Shown here: positions 34,743 through 48,094 of the stretch, piece by piece
Layout: each line of letters begins with the position of its first letter
Position numbering within the stretch: the first letter of the stretch is position 1
Made by a program: the position numbers and the translations under genes
Notes under the pieces: model-generated
The model's database searches: none
What the model was told of the DNA's origin: nothing
The model's input: the letters and a program-made list of their open reading frames with translations, nothing else
NCBI GenBank assembly: GCA_965153355.1
Contig: OZ231126.1
Span: 41,664,001-41,728,000 of the forward strand
Origin: Flaccisagitta enflata
Taxonomy: Eukaryota > Chaetognatha > Sagittoidea > Aphragmophora
Direction of reading: 5' to 3'
Length of the DNA: 64,000 nucleotides

Positions 34743-34938
34743 ACAAGGCCAACACCTTACAGTCGCGTGCGGTTGTTAAGACCATAAGACCAAAAGACTA
34801 AAACACTAAAACACTACTTAAAATGACTTAAAATGACGTAATACGTCAAAAAAAGCTAAGCGTGACTGACGGACGGATGGACCGACCGACCGAGAGACGG
34901 AAAGAGCGGGTCATAGAGTCGCGTGCACGCGACTAAAA
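34743..34938 (+). mobile_element. Hairpin-ended element, GTCGCG subfamily
   Basis: Follows the previous copy directly. AACAAGGCCAACACCTTACA and GTCGCGTGCGG at the left; GGACGG..AGAGCGGGTCATAGA and hairpin AGTCGCGTGCACGCGACT (34917-34934) at the right. Confidence 0.88.
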
Positions 34939-35234
34939 ATGAAAGCGGCAGAAAGTTGATCGCTCCCTCATCCCTGTGCCCAACCATCAACCACCCAGCA
35001 GATCACCATAATATGTTCAAGAAAGCCGTCATAGAAGAGGGTTTGACTTTTAGAATGGCGCGTGGCAGTAGGCGTTCCAACTCGCCTACGGGATATTCAG
35101 AAAATGCCGGTTAATGGCTTCGTTTATTGCCAGCAAGCCATAGAAAATCACCTAATTGAACCATATGTAAAATAGATCAGTTTCGTCGTGAGGGCGGTCT
35201 ATTCATTTCTCTGTCTCTGTCTCTCTCACTCGAT

Positions 35235-35250
35235 CGCTCTCTGTCTGTCC

Positions 35251-35344
<94 letters not shown>
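35235..35344 (+). repeat. (CTGT)n-(CT)n microsatellite
   Basis: GTCT/CTGT units followed by about 65 bp of pure CT. 35400-35460 has GAAT-type repeats. 35345-35920 has no gene. Confidence 0.92.
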
Positions 35345-35347
<3 letters not shown>

Positions 35348-35922
35348 GGCCAACGATACGACCTCTTGGAGTAAATGAGCTCATTTGAATGAATGTCCTG
35401 AATAGATTTTTTAAAAAAGAATGAATTAATGAATGAATGAATGAACGAATGAATAAATGAGTAGAATGGAATTCACATTCGAAAAGTGTCCTCGTTTCCT
35501 TCTTACGCAGTATCCAGCAAAAAAGAATTGGAACACAGCTTCTGAGCATACGATCCTTAAAGCAAAGGAAAAATTTAGGAATATTAAAAGAAATTGAATT
35601 TCATTATCTTTTCTTACGCAATGAAAATTTATGCGAAAAACTGTCAAAAACGAATTCTCTCCCCATTCAAGTTATGGAAAAATCCACTTGGTGATGTTTT
35701 TCATGCTTCCTCGGTTTCTAACTTGAGTTTGTCTTCACAACGCGTCCAAAATCAAAAAAAAAGTTTCCTGGAATTATCTGTCAAATAGTTTTAACTTCCC
35801 ATGTGTTTATTAAACATTAACTGATGAAGCGATGTAATTGAGGAGTAAAAATTTGTCATTATTGATAGTTGTTAAAACGCCATGATTTGCCTCCGTCGAT
35901 TTGCTCCTTTCATGTCGTTTTT

Positions 35923-36177
35923 AGTCACGTGCTTCGCGACTCTACACCCCGCTTGGTCGTTCCGTCGATCCGTCAGTCCGTCCGACTGTCGTTCCGTCGA
36001 TCCGTCAGTCCGTCCGACGGTTGGTCCATCCGTCCGTCACGCTTTACTTTTATTTTTGGGGGGGGGGGGGTTGAGGTCTTTGGCGTCACTGCACCTGCCA
36101 AAATGACCCAAATACCGCAAATACAGCCCCTGCCCACCTGCACGCAACTTGGGTAGCCGTGTATCTGGCCTTGTTGT
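35923..36177 (-). mobile_element. Hairpin-ended element, minus orientation
   Basis: Starts TTAGTCACGTGCTTCGCGAC and CTCTACACCCCGCTTGGTCG, and ends CCGTGTATCTGGCCTTGTTG. The interior has CCGTC/GGTC repeats and a G run (36058-36070). Confidence 0.82.
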
Positions 36178-36424
36178 AAACTTTCAAATGTTTAGCAATG
36201 AGGCGATGGGATTTGTTTCTCCCGCGACACTGGTTGCAGTGAGACTCCACTGTATTATGCAAAGGTGTTCCTGACAAACAGCCCAATAATCCAACAGAAA
36301 TGTAGTACATAAATATCGGATGGGACACAAACAACTCTCCGTCACAATAGAATCTGTGTGAAAGGAAATAGTCCTCTTAATTCATTCGTTGACTTTCTCT
36401 CGTTCCCTTTCCATTATGATAGAA

Positions 36425-36685
36425 AAACAAGGCCATCTCCTTTAAGTCGCGTGCGCTCGATTTAATCGCCAGCATCAAATTTGACCTCATAGAATTGCTG
36501 ATTTTCGGGACTGAAACACTTTTTAACCATTTTCATCCCCTTATGACTTTTTACAATTGTTTTGACCCTTTCTAACGCTATAAAAATTGCTCTCATCGTC
36601 TTTAACACTAAATTGTGACAAACCGAAGGACAGGCCGACTAACCAACTGACCGCCCGACAATGCGAGGAAACTCGCGATTAAAAA
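36425..36685 (+). mobile_element. Hairpin-ended element, degraded
   Basis: AACAAGGCCATCTCCTTTAA and GTCGCGTGCG at the left. At the right, CGACAATGCGAGGAAACTCG then CGATTAAAAACC, with a decayed hairpin. 36686-37205 holds GACAGAC remnants and nothing else recognisable. Confidence 0.7.
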
Positions 36686-37205
36686 CCATGCATCTGAGAG
36701 ACAGGCAGAGAAAGAGACAGCCTGAGACGGATAGAGGCCGAGACAGACCGACGAACTGACAGCCAGACAAACAGACGAAAGTTTTAGGACAGAGGATATG
36801 AGAGGCTCATAACTAGGTAGAATGCGATATCACTGCTTTTATTAGTACTATCTTGCTAAAAAGTATATCGACAAGAGGAAATACAGCCCATCTATTCATC
36901 AATAAATGCATCAAACATTTGTAAAATACAAGTATTATCATGTGCGACCTCTCTGGGCATTAACTAAGGCGTATTTGAGCTTCGGCATGCTTACATCAAG
37001 TGATTGAAGGTTAGGTGGTGTAATATTCTTACACACCATGAGAATGTACTTTTATGTCTTGGCGTCGTCATCGTCATTACATGGTCCTTTGACCCAAACA
37101 CTCTCATGGGGTCACTCGACCCTTTCCCACGCTGATCGTCCTCGTATCTCTTTATATCTATCTCTCGAGTCTCGGCGTTCTTGAAACCAGAAGGCAACTG
37201 ATAAT

Positions 37206-37375
37206 TCTTTTTAGATGCGTCCTCGCATCTTTTTAATAGACTGTGGGGGTTTTTGCATTGGCAAAATTATCAAGATATTACATAGGGAATATCTAGATAA
37301 TATCTTGATAATACGCCCAATGCGAAAACTCCTTGTGTCCGTTGGTTGGTCGGTTGGTCGGTCGGTCGGTAACGC
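37206..37375 (-). mobile_element. Hairpin-ended element (ATGCG subfamily) with internal palindrome
   Basis: Hairpin AGATGCGTCCTCGCATCT (37213-37230), then an imperfect inverted repeat (TTTTGCATTGGCAAAATTAT against ATAATACGCCCAATGCGAAAA, 37250-37332), then GTTGGTCGGTTGGTC repeats. Confidence 0.7.
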
Positions 37376-38489
37376 ATTCATTAAAAACATCATAATCATG
37401 CATCTTTTTAACAGAAAAGTGGTCCTTACCCAGTAAAAGTAGCATACATTTAGCAATTCAGTCTTTCATAAATGACATTAGTTCATAAAAGAAAACATTC
37501 TTTCATAAAAAAACATTCATTCTTAAAAAACATTCATTCACAAAAAAACATTTATTCTTCTTCTCTTTCCTCTGATAGAAAACATGAAGGGGGTTTAGAA
37601 TGGAGTAAGGAGGGGGGTAGGGGAATTTGAACACCAAGTCTTGCTTTTAAATAAGTCCAACTTTTAAAAATGGTCCAATAGCCGACAAAATCAAAGGGGA
37701 ATACACCAAACTGTGTTTCACAGTGACTTTCCTCTTTAATCCATTCTTATCACGAAGGTAACAATAAAATAAAGCTTTTTTTTCCTTTCCTCGTGCGAGC
37801 GGAAGCATTGCTCCTGGGTGATAAATAAGTAAGTGTCGCCATAAAGCAACTACCTGGTCGACGAACTGATTGTCTGGCATGGCAATTGCCGCTGAAGGTG
37901 TGGTTAATGTGTCAGTACGAACGTATGCGCTTTGAGTGTGTGCGCGCGCTTACGTATATGCGTGAAGATGCCTACAAGAATGGCCTCGGAAACACCAAAT
38001 CTCTCGGTATTATGAGGTGTCATTAGGAGAGAGAGTGAAGGAAATGTCGGCAGCGCGGCTCACCTCAGCGCGCCGTCTCCCCCGCGGCACAACCATCAAT
38101 ACGAATAGAGGAATAGAACGAGAAAGAAAGAATCACCGGTAAAGCTGCGCCAAACGACAATCATATAATATTAACGCCACGATGACGCTTTTCAGCGTTG
38201 CGCCTGTAAAACGGGCTAAAAAGCCTTTTGTGGATATCCCTTGGGAGATAAAATGAATGAGGAAGGGGGTGAGGAGGGGAATTAGTGAGGAAGCAGAACA
38301 AGAAGTGTAGGAAGGAAAGTGAGTTAATTTCCAACTTTTGAAAATGAATTCTAAACAAAAAAGGTTAAAAAATGGGGTGGGGATAGACAGTCTAAAACTA
38401 AAGTAAAGGAGCGTGGAAAGTCTATGTCTATGTCTGTGTCTGTGTCTTTGTAGACATGCTTAAGTTCGTTTTCAATGATGAATAATACG
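37376..38489. other. Intergenic stretch without recognised gene
   Basis: AT-rich DNA with CATTCATTCTTAAAA-type repeats (37470-37560). Short ORFs, for example near 37650-37880 on the minus strand, have no features I recognise. Confidence 0.4.
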
Positions 38490-39892
38490 TATTACTCGAA
38501 CTAGCAGTGAATTTTTTCTACTGCTAGCAGATAGCATTTTTGAAATTTTTTGCTAGCACTGCAAGCAAAAAGTAGCAGATAGAGATATAATAGTTTACCA
38601 GATCAGAAGGCACCAAAAGAGTAGACATGTGTCAAGGAGATTATAGACTTAGACTATGGACCATATGAAGGCTTTGCCCCTCCCAAAACTCTCTTTCCCT
38701 TATTTTTCTATAGTGAGCAAACTGCTCACTTTTAAGGGGCGGCATTCGCAATCCCCTCTACATTTACCTGGCCTGATTTTAGAATTAGGGCTGTGATGTA
38801 AAGCGCACCACGTGCGAGAGTGGTGATGGCTAAGTAAGTTCTCGCTTCTCATCCAAGTTTTACAAGGCCCAAGAGAGGCTCAGGAGAGGGACCTGGCCAA
38901 GGGCTCTCACCTTGTTGGCGAGCTAGGCCTCAGAGCCGCCATCTTGCATCTTCCACCAGGCCAAAATTTTAACTTTAAAAATGAATTTATTTCGAAGGCT
39001 AAGGTGATATTTTTTTTTTTATTTTTCCTTCTAATAAAACAAAACCTAGTTAAGAAATTGAATGATTTTTATACTTATTCCTTCATACTTGCATATTTGC
39101 GAGGTTTTTTGCGGCTTTTCTTTAGCTATCAAGATAGCGAAGTGTTTTATGCTAAAAAAGGTTCATTTCTTGTATAAAGAAGTTTTTGGCGTGCATGATA
39201 AAAAAAACTGCAATATGCAAATGAGGTTTTTATCCACATAGACGAGAAATGAAATAGTAGTGATTCGAGGAATGTGAAATTACCTGCGCAAGTGTTGCCA
39301 CAGGATTCTTTCTTGGTTCCTCTCTACCTTCCCTCCTTCCTTCCTTCCTTCCTTTCTTCCTTCTTTCCTTCCTTCCATCCTTTCTGGCCCTTTTTCCTTC
39401 ATTATCCCCCCCTCGCTGGCCGCAACTGCTGCACTTTGGCGATTGCCTGCCGCGTACCATTGATACCATGCTACACAGAATCAGCAACTCTGAGTCTTTC
39501 TTTAGAACAGTGGTTCCCAATGTAAGATCTTAAAAAAATCAAGTTAAAAGTCTTGTTTTCTTTTGAAAAAGTAACTTTTGATAACAATTCTCTAACATTT
39601 GTGTAAACAAGGCCGGATACACGGCCAATACCAGTTGCGGACGGGTGGGTAGGGGCGGAAATACGCGTTTTCGCAATTTCTCAACTCGATCACCCCTACG
39701 GACCAAACAACTGACTGACCGACCGACAGACGGACGGACAAAGCCTCTTATGGAGTTGCTAGTCCGCGACTAAGAAGGCTCAAAATTTCTGCTATTTTCT
39801 GCTAGCAGCTAAAAAATTTCTGCTAGCAGAGCAGTTGCAATTTCTGCTAGCAGCTCTGCTAGCAGATTGCCTGCTAGTTCGAGTACTAATTT
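38490..39892. mobile_element. hAT-like element, 1.4 kb, CTAGCAG subterminal repeats
   Basis: Left end TATTACTCGAACTAGCAG and right end CTGCTAGTTCGAGTACTAAT are inverted. TAATACG flanks both sides (38483-38489, 39893-39899). CTGCTAGCAG motifs cluster within about 100 bases of each end. It contains a nested hairpin-ended element (39608-39774) and a TTCC tract (39320-39380). No transposase is visible. Confidence 0.7.
39608..39774 (+). mobile_element. Hairpin-ended element nested in the hAT-like element
   Basis: AACAAGGCCGGATACACGGC, GTTGCGGACGGGTGGG, GGACGGACAAAGCCTCTTAT, then AGTTGCTAGTCCGCGACTAA. The hairpin arms are no longer fully paired. Confidence 0.82.
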
Positions 39893-40021
39893 TAATACGC
39901 CATAGCATTTTACATTTTTACATTTTACACTTGCCTGTTTTTGTAGTGGATCAATATTATTCAAAACTAGGTCATATTTTACCCTAAGAAGTGGTTCAAA
40001 ATCTTATCAGTTTTCAAAGCC

Positions 40022-40152
40022 ATTCGGTCGGTCGGTCGGTCGGTCGGTTGGTCGGTCGGTAGGTCACATTTTTGAATTACCAGTGGTTTTCACATTACTG
40101 CTCCTGCCCAACCGTCCGCGACTCGATTGCCGTGTATCCGGCCTAGTTTTAC
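40022..40152 (-). mobile_element. Hairpin-ended element fragment, minus orientation
   Basis: GGTCGGTCGGTCGGTC repeats, then CTCCTGCCCAACCGTCCGCG and ACTCGATTGCCGTGTATCCG plus GCCTAGTTTT. The terminal hairpin is missing. Confidence 0.7.
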
Positions 40153-40258
40153 CCCTCAGGCCAGCTCCAAATTGTTCTAAGTTTCCTTAAGTGTCATTTA
40201 CTAGAGGCACTCCACATAACGAGAGAAAAAAAGTTAAAAATGTTTTATTGAAACCTAA

Positions 40259-40455
40259 TTTTTAGTCGCGTGCACGCGACTCTTCAACCTGTTTTGTCCG
40301 TCGGTCGGTCGGTCGGTTGGTCGGTCACATTTTACTTTTTTTTATGATTTTAATTCTTTGACCTCACTGCTCCTATCCAAATGGTCTAGTGACCTCAAAT
40401 ATGGCCCCTGCCTACCCGCACGCGACTTCGGTTGCCGTGTATCTGGCCTTGTTGT
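40259..40455 (-). mobile_element. Hairpin-ended element, complete, minus orientation
   Basis: Perfect hairpin AGTCGCGTGCACGCGACT (40264-40281), GTCGGTCGGTCGG repeats, TTGACCTCACTGCTCCTATC, and end CCGTGTATCTGGCCTTGTTG. Confidence 0.88.
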
Positions 40456-41185
40456 TTTTTTTTTTATGAAAATAGCCTTTTTTAGCACAAAAAAAAACAT
40501 TTCTAATTTTTTTTTCCCAAATTTGGTCATAATGAACGTCACATTCTTGTTCTAAATCCTTTTTAGGACCCCTGTGCAAAAATCTGTGATGGGTCCATCT
40601 TTCTATTTCTTTTAGTTTAGAAATTTGCAACTCGGTTTTTTGACCAGTCAGCGCTCAGCATTCATTTCTTGGATATGTTTGGAAAAAGCGGAAATAGGTA
40701 GCAAAAGGTTGGGGGTTTTCATATGGAAGTAGGTTTGTTTCCAAAGTTGTGTAATGGAATTCTGACGGAACAAAACTGGTTGTTGTTTTTTTCTTTACAT
40801 GCGTCCGCACATGTCTGCAAGAGGTCATGTTCGTCCGTCTGTCGGTCAATTGGTCTGTTTTTAGGTAATGCTTACATAAAAAAAACACACGTGAAATGGG
40901 CGATCTGAACATTTATCATGCCTTCTCACATTCATCTTTCGATTAATCTTTCCTCTAAAATTCATATATTCATTCATTCTTTCTTTTCCCATGTATTGGC
41001 CTAAACTTGGCCTCGTTTTTGTTTGAAAGATGAATTTATCTTTTAGCTTTACGGCGCTGTTCGGCTGTTCTCAGTTCTCACACATTTCACATTCTAGATA
41101 TTTCTTGAATACGGGAAATTTTCACCGCCTAAAAATAACCCCATCACCGGATACGGCGTCATGAGACGTGGTTGGAATAGAACAG
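40456..41185. other. Intergenic DNA with a possible ATG-type hairpin fragment
   Basis: Near 40797-40870, ACATGCGTCCGCACATGT is followed by GTTCGTCCGTCTGTCGGTC, which looks like another subfamily terminus in minus orientation. No gene is seen. Confidence 0.45.
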
Positions 41186-41189
41186 GTCA

Positions 41190-41475
<286 letters not shown>

Positions 41476-41965
41476 GTGAGTTTGTTTGTCAGTGTGTCTG
41501 AGGGAGTTAAGTGAAAACTCATGTACATATGCTAGGAGCTGATATTTGAGATGCAATATATAGAGTCAAAGATAGACTTGAACGTTCATATTTTTAGAAC
41601 TTTTTTACGATTGGAAGGCAAATCACGGAAAAAAACGGAAATGGTTTCTAACCGAGATTGTGTCCCTTTTCTACCTAAGGAGGAGGAGGAGGAGGAGAAG
41701 AATGAAGAATAAAGACGGATGATGGATGGTAAAAGGGGCAAAAGGGACCTGACCTAATTCCGTGGCACGTCGCATAGAAATCACACCATATGGTGCCATG
41801 GCATCCATACCGCAGTATTACTAATAGTAGCAATGGCCCTAGGGAATGACTGGTTTTTGCGTGGCGAAGGAGTGTAAAAAATTATCCACTTTCCAAACGT
41901 TGTTTGATGTAATCCGCAGATCTGCTCCGTCTTCAAGCACATAGCATGCTTCCTATCACTCACAA

Positions 41966-42168
<203 letters not shown>

Positions 42169-42779
42169 CTGTCTCATTTCCTCCTTTTAAGGTGAACTTC
42201 CGGCGCATTTCGATGTCTGTCATTCTCTCTGCAGGATCTCGGTTCTGCTAGCTAAAGCAGACAACCTCCCTCCTTTCCTTATGTCAAATAAAACATTTTA
42301 TTTTACCTGCAAATCTCAATTGATTTCGTTCCTCCTCGTTGCAGGTTGCTCTATACATATATTTATACATATATTTATTCATCTTGAGTGTTGACAGATA
42401 CAAACCACAACAAACCAACTAAAAACTACAGCTAACAGAACTACGCGTTTTCTTGGATAGTTGTAGCGCATGGTTCCGCGAACGACTATGTTATTGATCT
42501 CCCGATGAACAAAGTCTACTCAAATACAAAAATATGTAGAATTTTCTGCTTTTAAAATCAGATTTTTTACGCATGCATTGGCATTATATGTATTAACGGA
42601 ATGCAAGTTGACGACCACAATCAAATCTGAACATATATCATCATATGTTTGCTTTCAACTTCGAATTTTGTTTTGATTTATCTTCGTTTCGTTTCTGTTT
42701 GAAGCTTACGTGTAGTCTGGAGGCGTGAAAACTTAATTCCTCCTCTTTATTTCCCCAATTTCGACGAGAATATGAGTTG

Positions 42780-43610
42780 AAGTTGACGTGACTGGTCATG
42801 ACCCTGTCTGAACTCGTCTTCCGCTCTCAAGCAAAGCGTCCATCGCAGTCAAAGAGAACGCGTGACCATGTCCCTTACACGCTTCGTTTGCCGCGCCCTG
42901 AGGAACATCTGACCTTGTCTGAGCCGCATTCGCCCCCTCAACCATGTTCCCGCATGCGCCAAGTTTGCCATAGTCTGAGGATTGCGGGACCTTGGCCAAG
43001 TTCTTACCTTTTAAGAGCCGCATCGATCGCATCTGCCACGTTTAGTTGGTCATGTTCGCGGCATCTTTGTTAGTCTTGAGATATAATTGCATGAACTTGT
43101 CCGCTTCTCGCTCTTTTAGTTAAAAATCTTAACCAAACTGCTTCCCACTTAGTTCAAAGCTTCTACAAGCTTCCAACAACAAAAGTGGATTTCATTTCCG
43201 TTTTCTTAACATGCTGTAATTCTACTGTTTTTATATCCATTGTGTTATTGATACTTTACATTGGATTTTTGGCTTATTTGTGACTCATCCGGAAAATAAC
43301 TAAACGTGAGATCAACTGTATTCGCGTAGCGTAGATACCCAGTAAAAACACTCATTTCATTTCATAAGCTACATCTGCGGCGTTTTGCCATATTTGTCGC
43401 AACTGCCATGTTTGAGGGTGAGGATTGCACTACTTTGTCCGTGTTCTCGCCTTACAAGCCTCGTTCGCCGCATCTGTGGTGTTTACCATGTTAGCCGCAT
43501 CCGCCTTAGCCTCTGGATCTTAGTTCTGAGGTCCTTCTTTAAGAGCCGCGATGTTCGCCGCGTCTGACGCAGTCAAAGATCACGCCACGACGTCCTCCAG
43601 GGCTGTCCAG
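42780..43610. repeat. Diverged repeats around TTCGCCGCATCTG
   Basis: Several loosely similar stretches (AAGAGCCGCATCGATCGCAT near 43011, TTCGCCGCATCTGTGGTGTT near 43468, TTCGCCGCGTCTGACGC near 43553) suggest an old tandem or dispersed repeat. No reliable gene; neighbouring bases to 43930 are featureless. Confidence 0.35.
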
Positions 43611-43929
43611 CTGACGTCTTCAACTGACGAGAGGCCGTCCAGCGGAAGAAGTTGAGAAACTGAGGAAGGGTCGTGAACCGCCTTTTCATTTAGTGACGTC
43701 TCACGCCGCAGGGTGGCGCCTATGTACTGACATGCCATTTGGATGAGCTTGGGGAGGGATAAGCAGCGTTCATGAAAAAGTTTCCTTGATGTGAGTTCGC
43801 CTGACTCTTTTCCAACTGATAGTAGAAGAGGCACTCACTAACGACTTAAAGCTATGTCTCTATCTGTGTATCCCCATTTCTCCATTTCTCCATTTCTCCA
43901 TTTCTCCATCTGTGCATTCAACCATCTAA

Positions 43930-43931
<2 letters not shown>

Positions 43932-43994
<63 letters not shown>
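43932..43994 (+). repeat. (CT)n microsatellite
   Basis: Pure CT, about 62 bp, after CCATTTCTCCATTTCT units. 44000-44340 is ordinary sequence with no gene. Confidence 0.93.
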
Positions 43995-43997
<3 letters not shown>

Positions 43998-44340
43998 CCT
44001 TGTCCTAGTTTGCATTGATAAATGATTTCGTCCCTTTGTTGACCCACTCGGGCGAATGGGAATAAATGTTGGACGTCCCAGAGTCTAGCTAGATGTGTTC
44101 AATAGGGTGGAAACCAGTTTGCAGTTGAGGATGAAACTCGGATGGGAGACGTCCACTTTGGGATGCTAACGGACCTAAAGTAGATCAACGTGGTCACAAC
44201 CATAGGGCCAATGCTTTTCGAACATAGCCAGTGGTCAGGGTCTACGCCTATGAATCGCGGATGTGGTAGAAAACCAAAAAGTCGAGCGGGTCCACAAGTG
44301 AGCCTTGTGGATCTTCCAGCTTATGTCCAGGGTGTCACAA

Positions 44341-45090
44341 AGTGCCCGAGCACGCGAGCGGCGCTCGTAGGAAGCTAGCTAGGCTGGTAGGAAGGGAAGG
44401 GGGGAAGAAGGAGAGAAAGAAAAAAAAGAGGAAGAAGGAAAGAAGAAAAGGAAGGAAAAGGAAGGAAAAGAAAGGAAAAGAAAGGAAGAGGAAGAAGGAA
44501 AGAGGAAGGAAAAAAGAAGGAAGGAAGGAAGGAAGGAAGGAAGGAAGGAAGGAAGGAGAAAAGCAGAAAAAGTGTTGTTTATAAAGAAAGTAAAAAGGAA
44601 GGAAAGAAGGAGAAAAGGAAGGAAAGAAGGAAAGAAGTGAGAGAGGAAGGAAGGAAGGAAAGGAAAAAAAGAAGGGAATAAGGAGAAAAGGAAGGGAGGA
44701 AGGAAGGAAGGGAGAAAGAAGGCAGAAGAAGTTTTTCCCTCTTGTTTACAAAGGAAAGAAGGAAGGAAGGAAGGAAGAAAGGAAGGAAGAAAGGAAGGAA
44801 GGAAGGAAGGAAGGAAGGAAGGAAGGAAGGAAGGAAGGAAAGAAAGAAGGAAGGAAGGAGGGAAAGAAGGGGAAGAGAGGAAGAAAAAGTTTTCCTCTTA
44901 CTGTTGAATGAAGGAAGGAAGAAGAAAAGCAGAAAAAGTTCTGTCCCCTAGTTTATAAAAGAAGGAAGGAAGGAAAGGGCAGAAAGGATTTTTTTAAAGG
45001 AACTCCTGTTTTCAAAGGAAGGAGGGAAGGAACAAAACAAGGAGGGAAAAAAGGGGAAAAGAAGGGAGCAAGGAGGAAGAAAGCCAGAAT
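44341..45090 (+). repeat. (GGAA)n-rich tract headed by a GCGAGCGGCGCTCG motif
   Basis: CGAGCGGCGCTCGTAGGAAG then CTAGCTAGGC leads into several blocks of GGAA, GAAA and AAGG repeats. The heading motif recurs inverted at 49261-49305 at the end of a TTCC tract, so the GGAA array seems tied to this element. Confidence 0.8.
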
Positions 45091-45092
45091 GT

Positions 45093-45165
45093 TTTTAGTT
45101 GCAGACACGCAACTCTATGAGAGGCTTTGTCCATCCCTCCGTCTGTCCATCCATGTATTTTGATG
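45093..45165 (-). mobile_element. Hairpin-ended element terminus (GTTGC subfamily)
   Basis: TTTTTAGTTGCAGACACGCA then ACTCTATGAGAGGCTTTGTC and CATCCCTCCG. The hairpin AGTTGCAGACACGCAACT (45097-45114) is paired except the loop. AGCCTCAAGGCTCA repeats follow (45200-45240). 45241-46310 has no gene. Confidence 0.65.
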
Positions 45166-46312
45166 AAATTCTAGTTTATACAAATATCATGCCTTAAAAA
45201 TCCCAGCCTCAAGGCTCACAACCCCCGCCTTAGGGCTCAAATCTCAACTTCTGGGTACTGGAATATTGAGCGCCTAGGTGTCTCTACCTAAGGGCCAAAA
45301 AATTCTCTATGATTCCTATCAGCTCAAGCATGGGTAATGGGTGTCTTTTGGGACTGTGTCCCTCTCACCATCTCATTCCTTCATGCACTAACTTAGTGGC
45401 TTTGGGAACCCTTGATCATCTGATACTTTGTGACTAGGTAAATCATGTAACATAAGGCGTTCAACTTGCGGTAATCATACGCATATCCAGTAGGAAGGGA
45501 CAGGTGGAGAATTTTTGCTCGTAGGAAGCAAAAAATTTTGTGACGCCCTGCTTATGTCTTATGTCATAGGAAATATCTCATGCCACTCGTTGCTAGCAAA
45601 AGCGGCTAGTCTCTAAGTCATAGGATAGAATTGCTTTTTCTTCTTTTTGAATTTTTTTTTTAAACGATAAACAGAAAAACATGTCACGGTAGTGTTCGTG
45701 GAAGGAAATGCTACACTGGTTTTGAACTATTTTCATTGGCCACGTCAGGCAAGTACTTTGACTAGCCAGAGGCGGGTTTTTTTAAATCAACTTTAATATC
45801 AAAGTGATTTTATCTATCTCAGATGATTATCGACGAGATTCCCCTCTTACTTCAGCGCTTTGGCGCGCGTAGAGATCAAAGATCACAGATCAAAGACTAT
45901 TTGCTCCGTTTGTTTACGGTCAACTCGACAAATAAAACACGGGTTTTTCTTGACTGAGTCAAGAGAGACTCGTGTTTTAGATCGTACTGCTCACTGTTTT
46001 TCATGACCCGAGTATCTACTTGCCCATTTGCCTAATAGGGTTAAAGAACTCAGGGGGACGGGACCTGAAAATTGGGATATCCCAGAGTGGGACGGCGTCA
46101 ACCTTCAACTGAACAGAAGCACTGAGGCGAACAGACAAAAAGGCAATAGGCTCAGAACAGAAACACCTATAAACGAGAGGGAGGAACAATGACGGCAGAA
46201 CAAACTCCGTGGATTGACAAAGAAGCGGACGGATAGACCGTCCTATAGAGATTCGTTGTCGTATCTAAATAGACACAGCATCGAGTGTATCCATGTGAAC
46301 GGGATCAGGAAT

Positions 46313-46582
<270 letters not shown>

Positions 46583-46890
46583 ACAACAGTAACTGCATGG
46601 ACAAGGACGGCAACAACGGCGAGGTCGACAAAATAAAACAGTATCAAAAAAAATTCATTAAAAAAAGATAAAAAGTAAAACCACGACGATGACAACGGCC
46701 ATGACGACAAAGACAACCGGTGAAATGAGCAAGCCTTCAGAGTCCAGTATCTACACGACAAGTGGGGAAAATCCGATTAGAAATAGGTTTTCATGTCACG
46801 AGTTTGCTGCAAGTCTGAGCGATTCCTCTTCCAGTCTCTCCCATTCTTTCAAGTGGACACAAAAGCTGATAAGAAGAAGTTACAAAATGG

Positions 46891-47008
<118 letters not shown>

Positions 47009-47094
47009 CTGTGATCCTCTGGTGAGACTGGTATTAGATGTAGGCAGATATGTACGTTGCTGGAACCAATGACAGTTTTTTTCCCTTTTTTGCA

Positions 47095-47308
47095 AACAAG
47101 GCTACCCCAGTCGCGTGCGGGTGGGCAGGGGCTGTGTCTGAGGTCACTTGATCATTTTGGCAGGAGCAGTGAGGCCAAAGACCGCAACAAAAAAAAAAAC
47201 AAAAAAGTAAAGTGTGACGGACCGACGGACCGACGGACCGACGGACCGACGGACCGACGGGCGGACCGATAAAGCGGGGTGTAGAGTCGCGAAGCACGCG
47301 ACTAAAAA
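47095..47308 (+). mobile_element. Hairpin-ended element, complete
   Basis: ACAAGGCTACCCCAGTCGCG then GGTCACTTGATCATTTTGGC, GGACCGACGGACCGACGGAC repeats, GCGGGGTGTAGA, and hairpin AGTCGCGAAGCACGCGACT (47285-47303) with AAAAAA after it. Confidence 0.88.
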
Positions 47309-47626
47309 AGTAAAGCGGGTTTGTAATATTCCTGTTTATATTGTTGCCGGGGATTGATGAAACTCGGCAGCACTAGCCGGGATCGTACCCAGGTAAATAT
47401 TGCATTTCGTTCGGCGTCATTTGCATCAATAACAAGGAAAGGCTATGTGCCCAATGCCTATACTTTTGGTGTAATTATTGGGCAACGGTGTCAAGACCCC
47501 GGTCAAGTCAAATATTTTGTCATGCATTACCCACAATATACTCTTAGATCATTATGCACCGACGGACCAAGCAGGGCTCAGCAAAATTTCTTGCTTCCTG
47601 TGAGCAAAATTTCTCAAGCTGTACCT

Positions 47627-48094
47627 TCCTGCAGAACACAGGGGGGAATTTCCAGACATCCTGAGGGGGCATATTCCAGGCCATAGAAGACTAATTTAGG
47701 CCACTGAAGGCATATCTAAAGAGTGGAGCGCAGAATCAAGGCTTGGAGAGCAGATTTGAGGTTTGATGGGCAAATTTGAGCAATGGAGGGCTGATTTGAT
47801 GCTTGGAGGGGTAATTGAAGGTCTGGAGGGCAGATTTGAGGTCTGGAGCTCAGATTTGAGGTGGGGGGGGGCTGATTTGAAACCTGGAAGGCTGATTTGA
47901 GGTCTGGAGGGCGAATTTTAGGCCTTGACGGCCAACGGGGGGGGGGGGGGGGGACGAAGGATGAACGGAAGGATGGACAGAAGGACGGAAGGATGGACGG
48001 AAGGACGGACCATCGGACGGAAGGACGGATGTCTGGAAATTCCCCCCTGTGTTCTACAGGACATCGGCCCTTTGGGGCCGCCGCCCAAAAAGGA
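47627..48094. mobile_element. MITE-like inverted-repeat element with GGTCTGGAGGGC core
   Basis: CCTGCAGAACACAGGGGGGA then ATTTCCAGACATCC is mirrored at 48028-48061. The right side continues GGACATCGGCCCTTTGGGGC as in copies at 7738 and 10322. The core (47760-47930) is a tandem array around GAGGTCTGGAGGGCAGATTT, followed by GGAC/GGAAGGAC repeats. Confidence 0.7.

Noticed and set aside
37647-37880. Minus-strand ORF of 77 codons
   Set aside because: It looks somewhat protein-like, but there is no recognisable motif, no clear splice context and no repeat relation, so it is not annotated as a gene.
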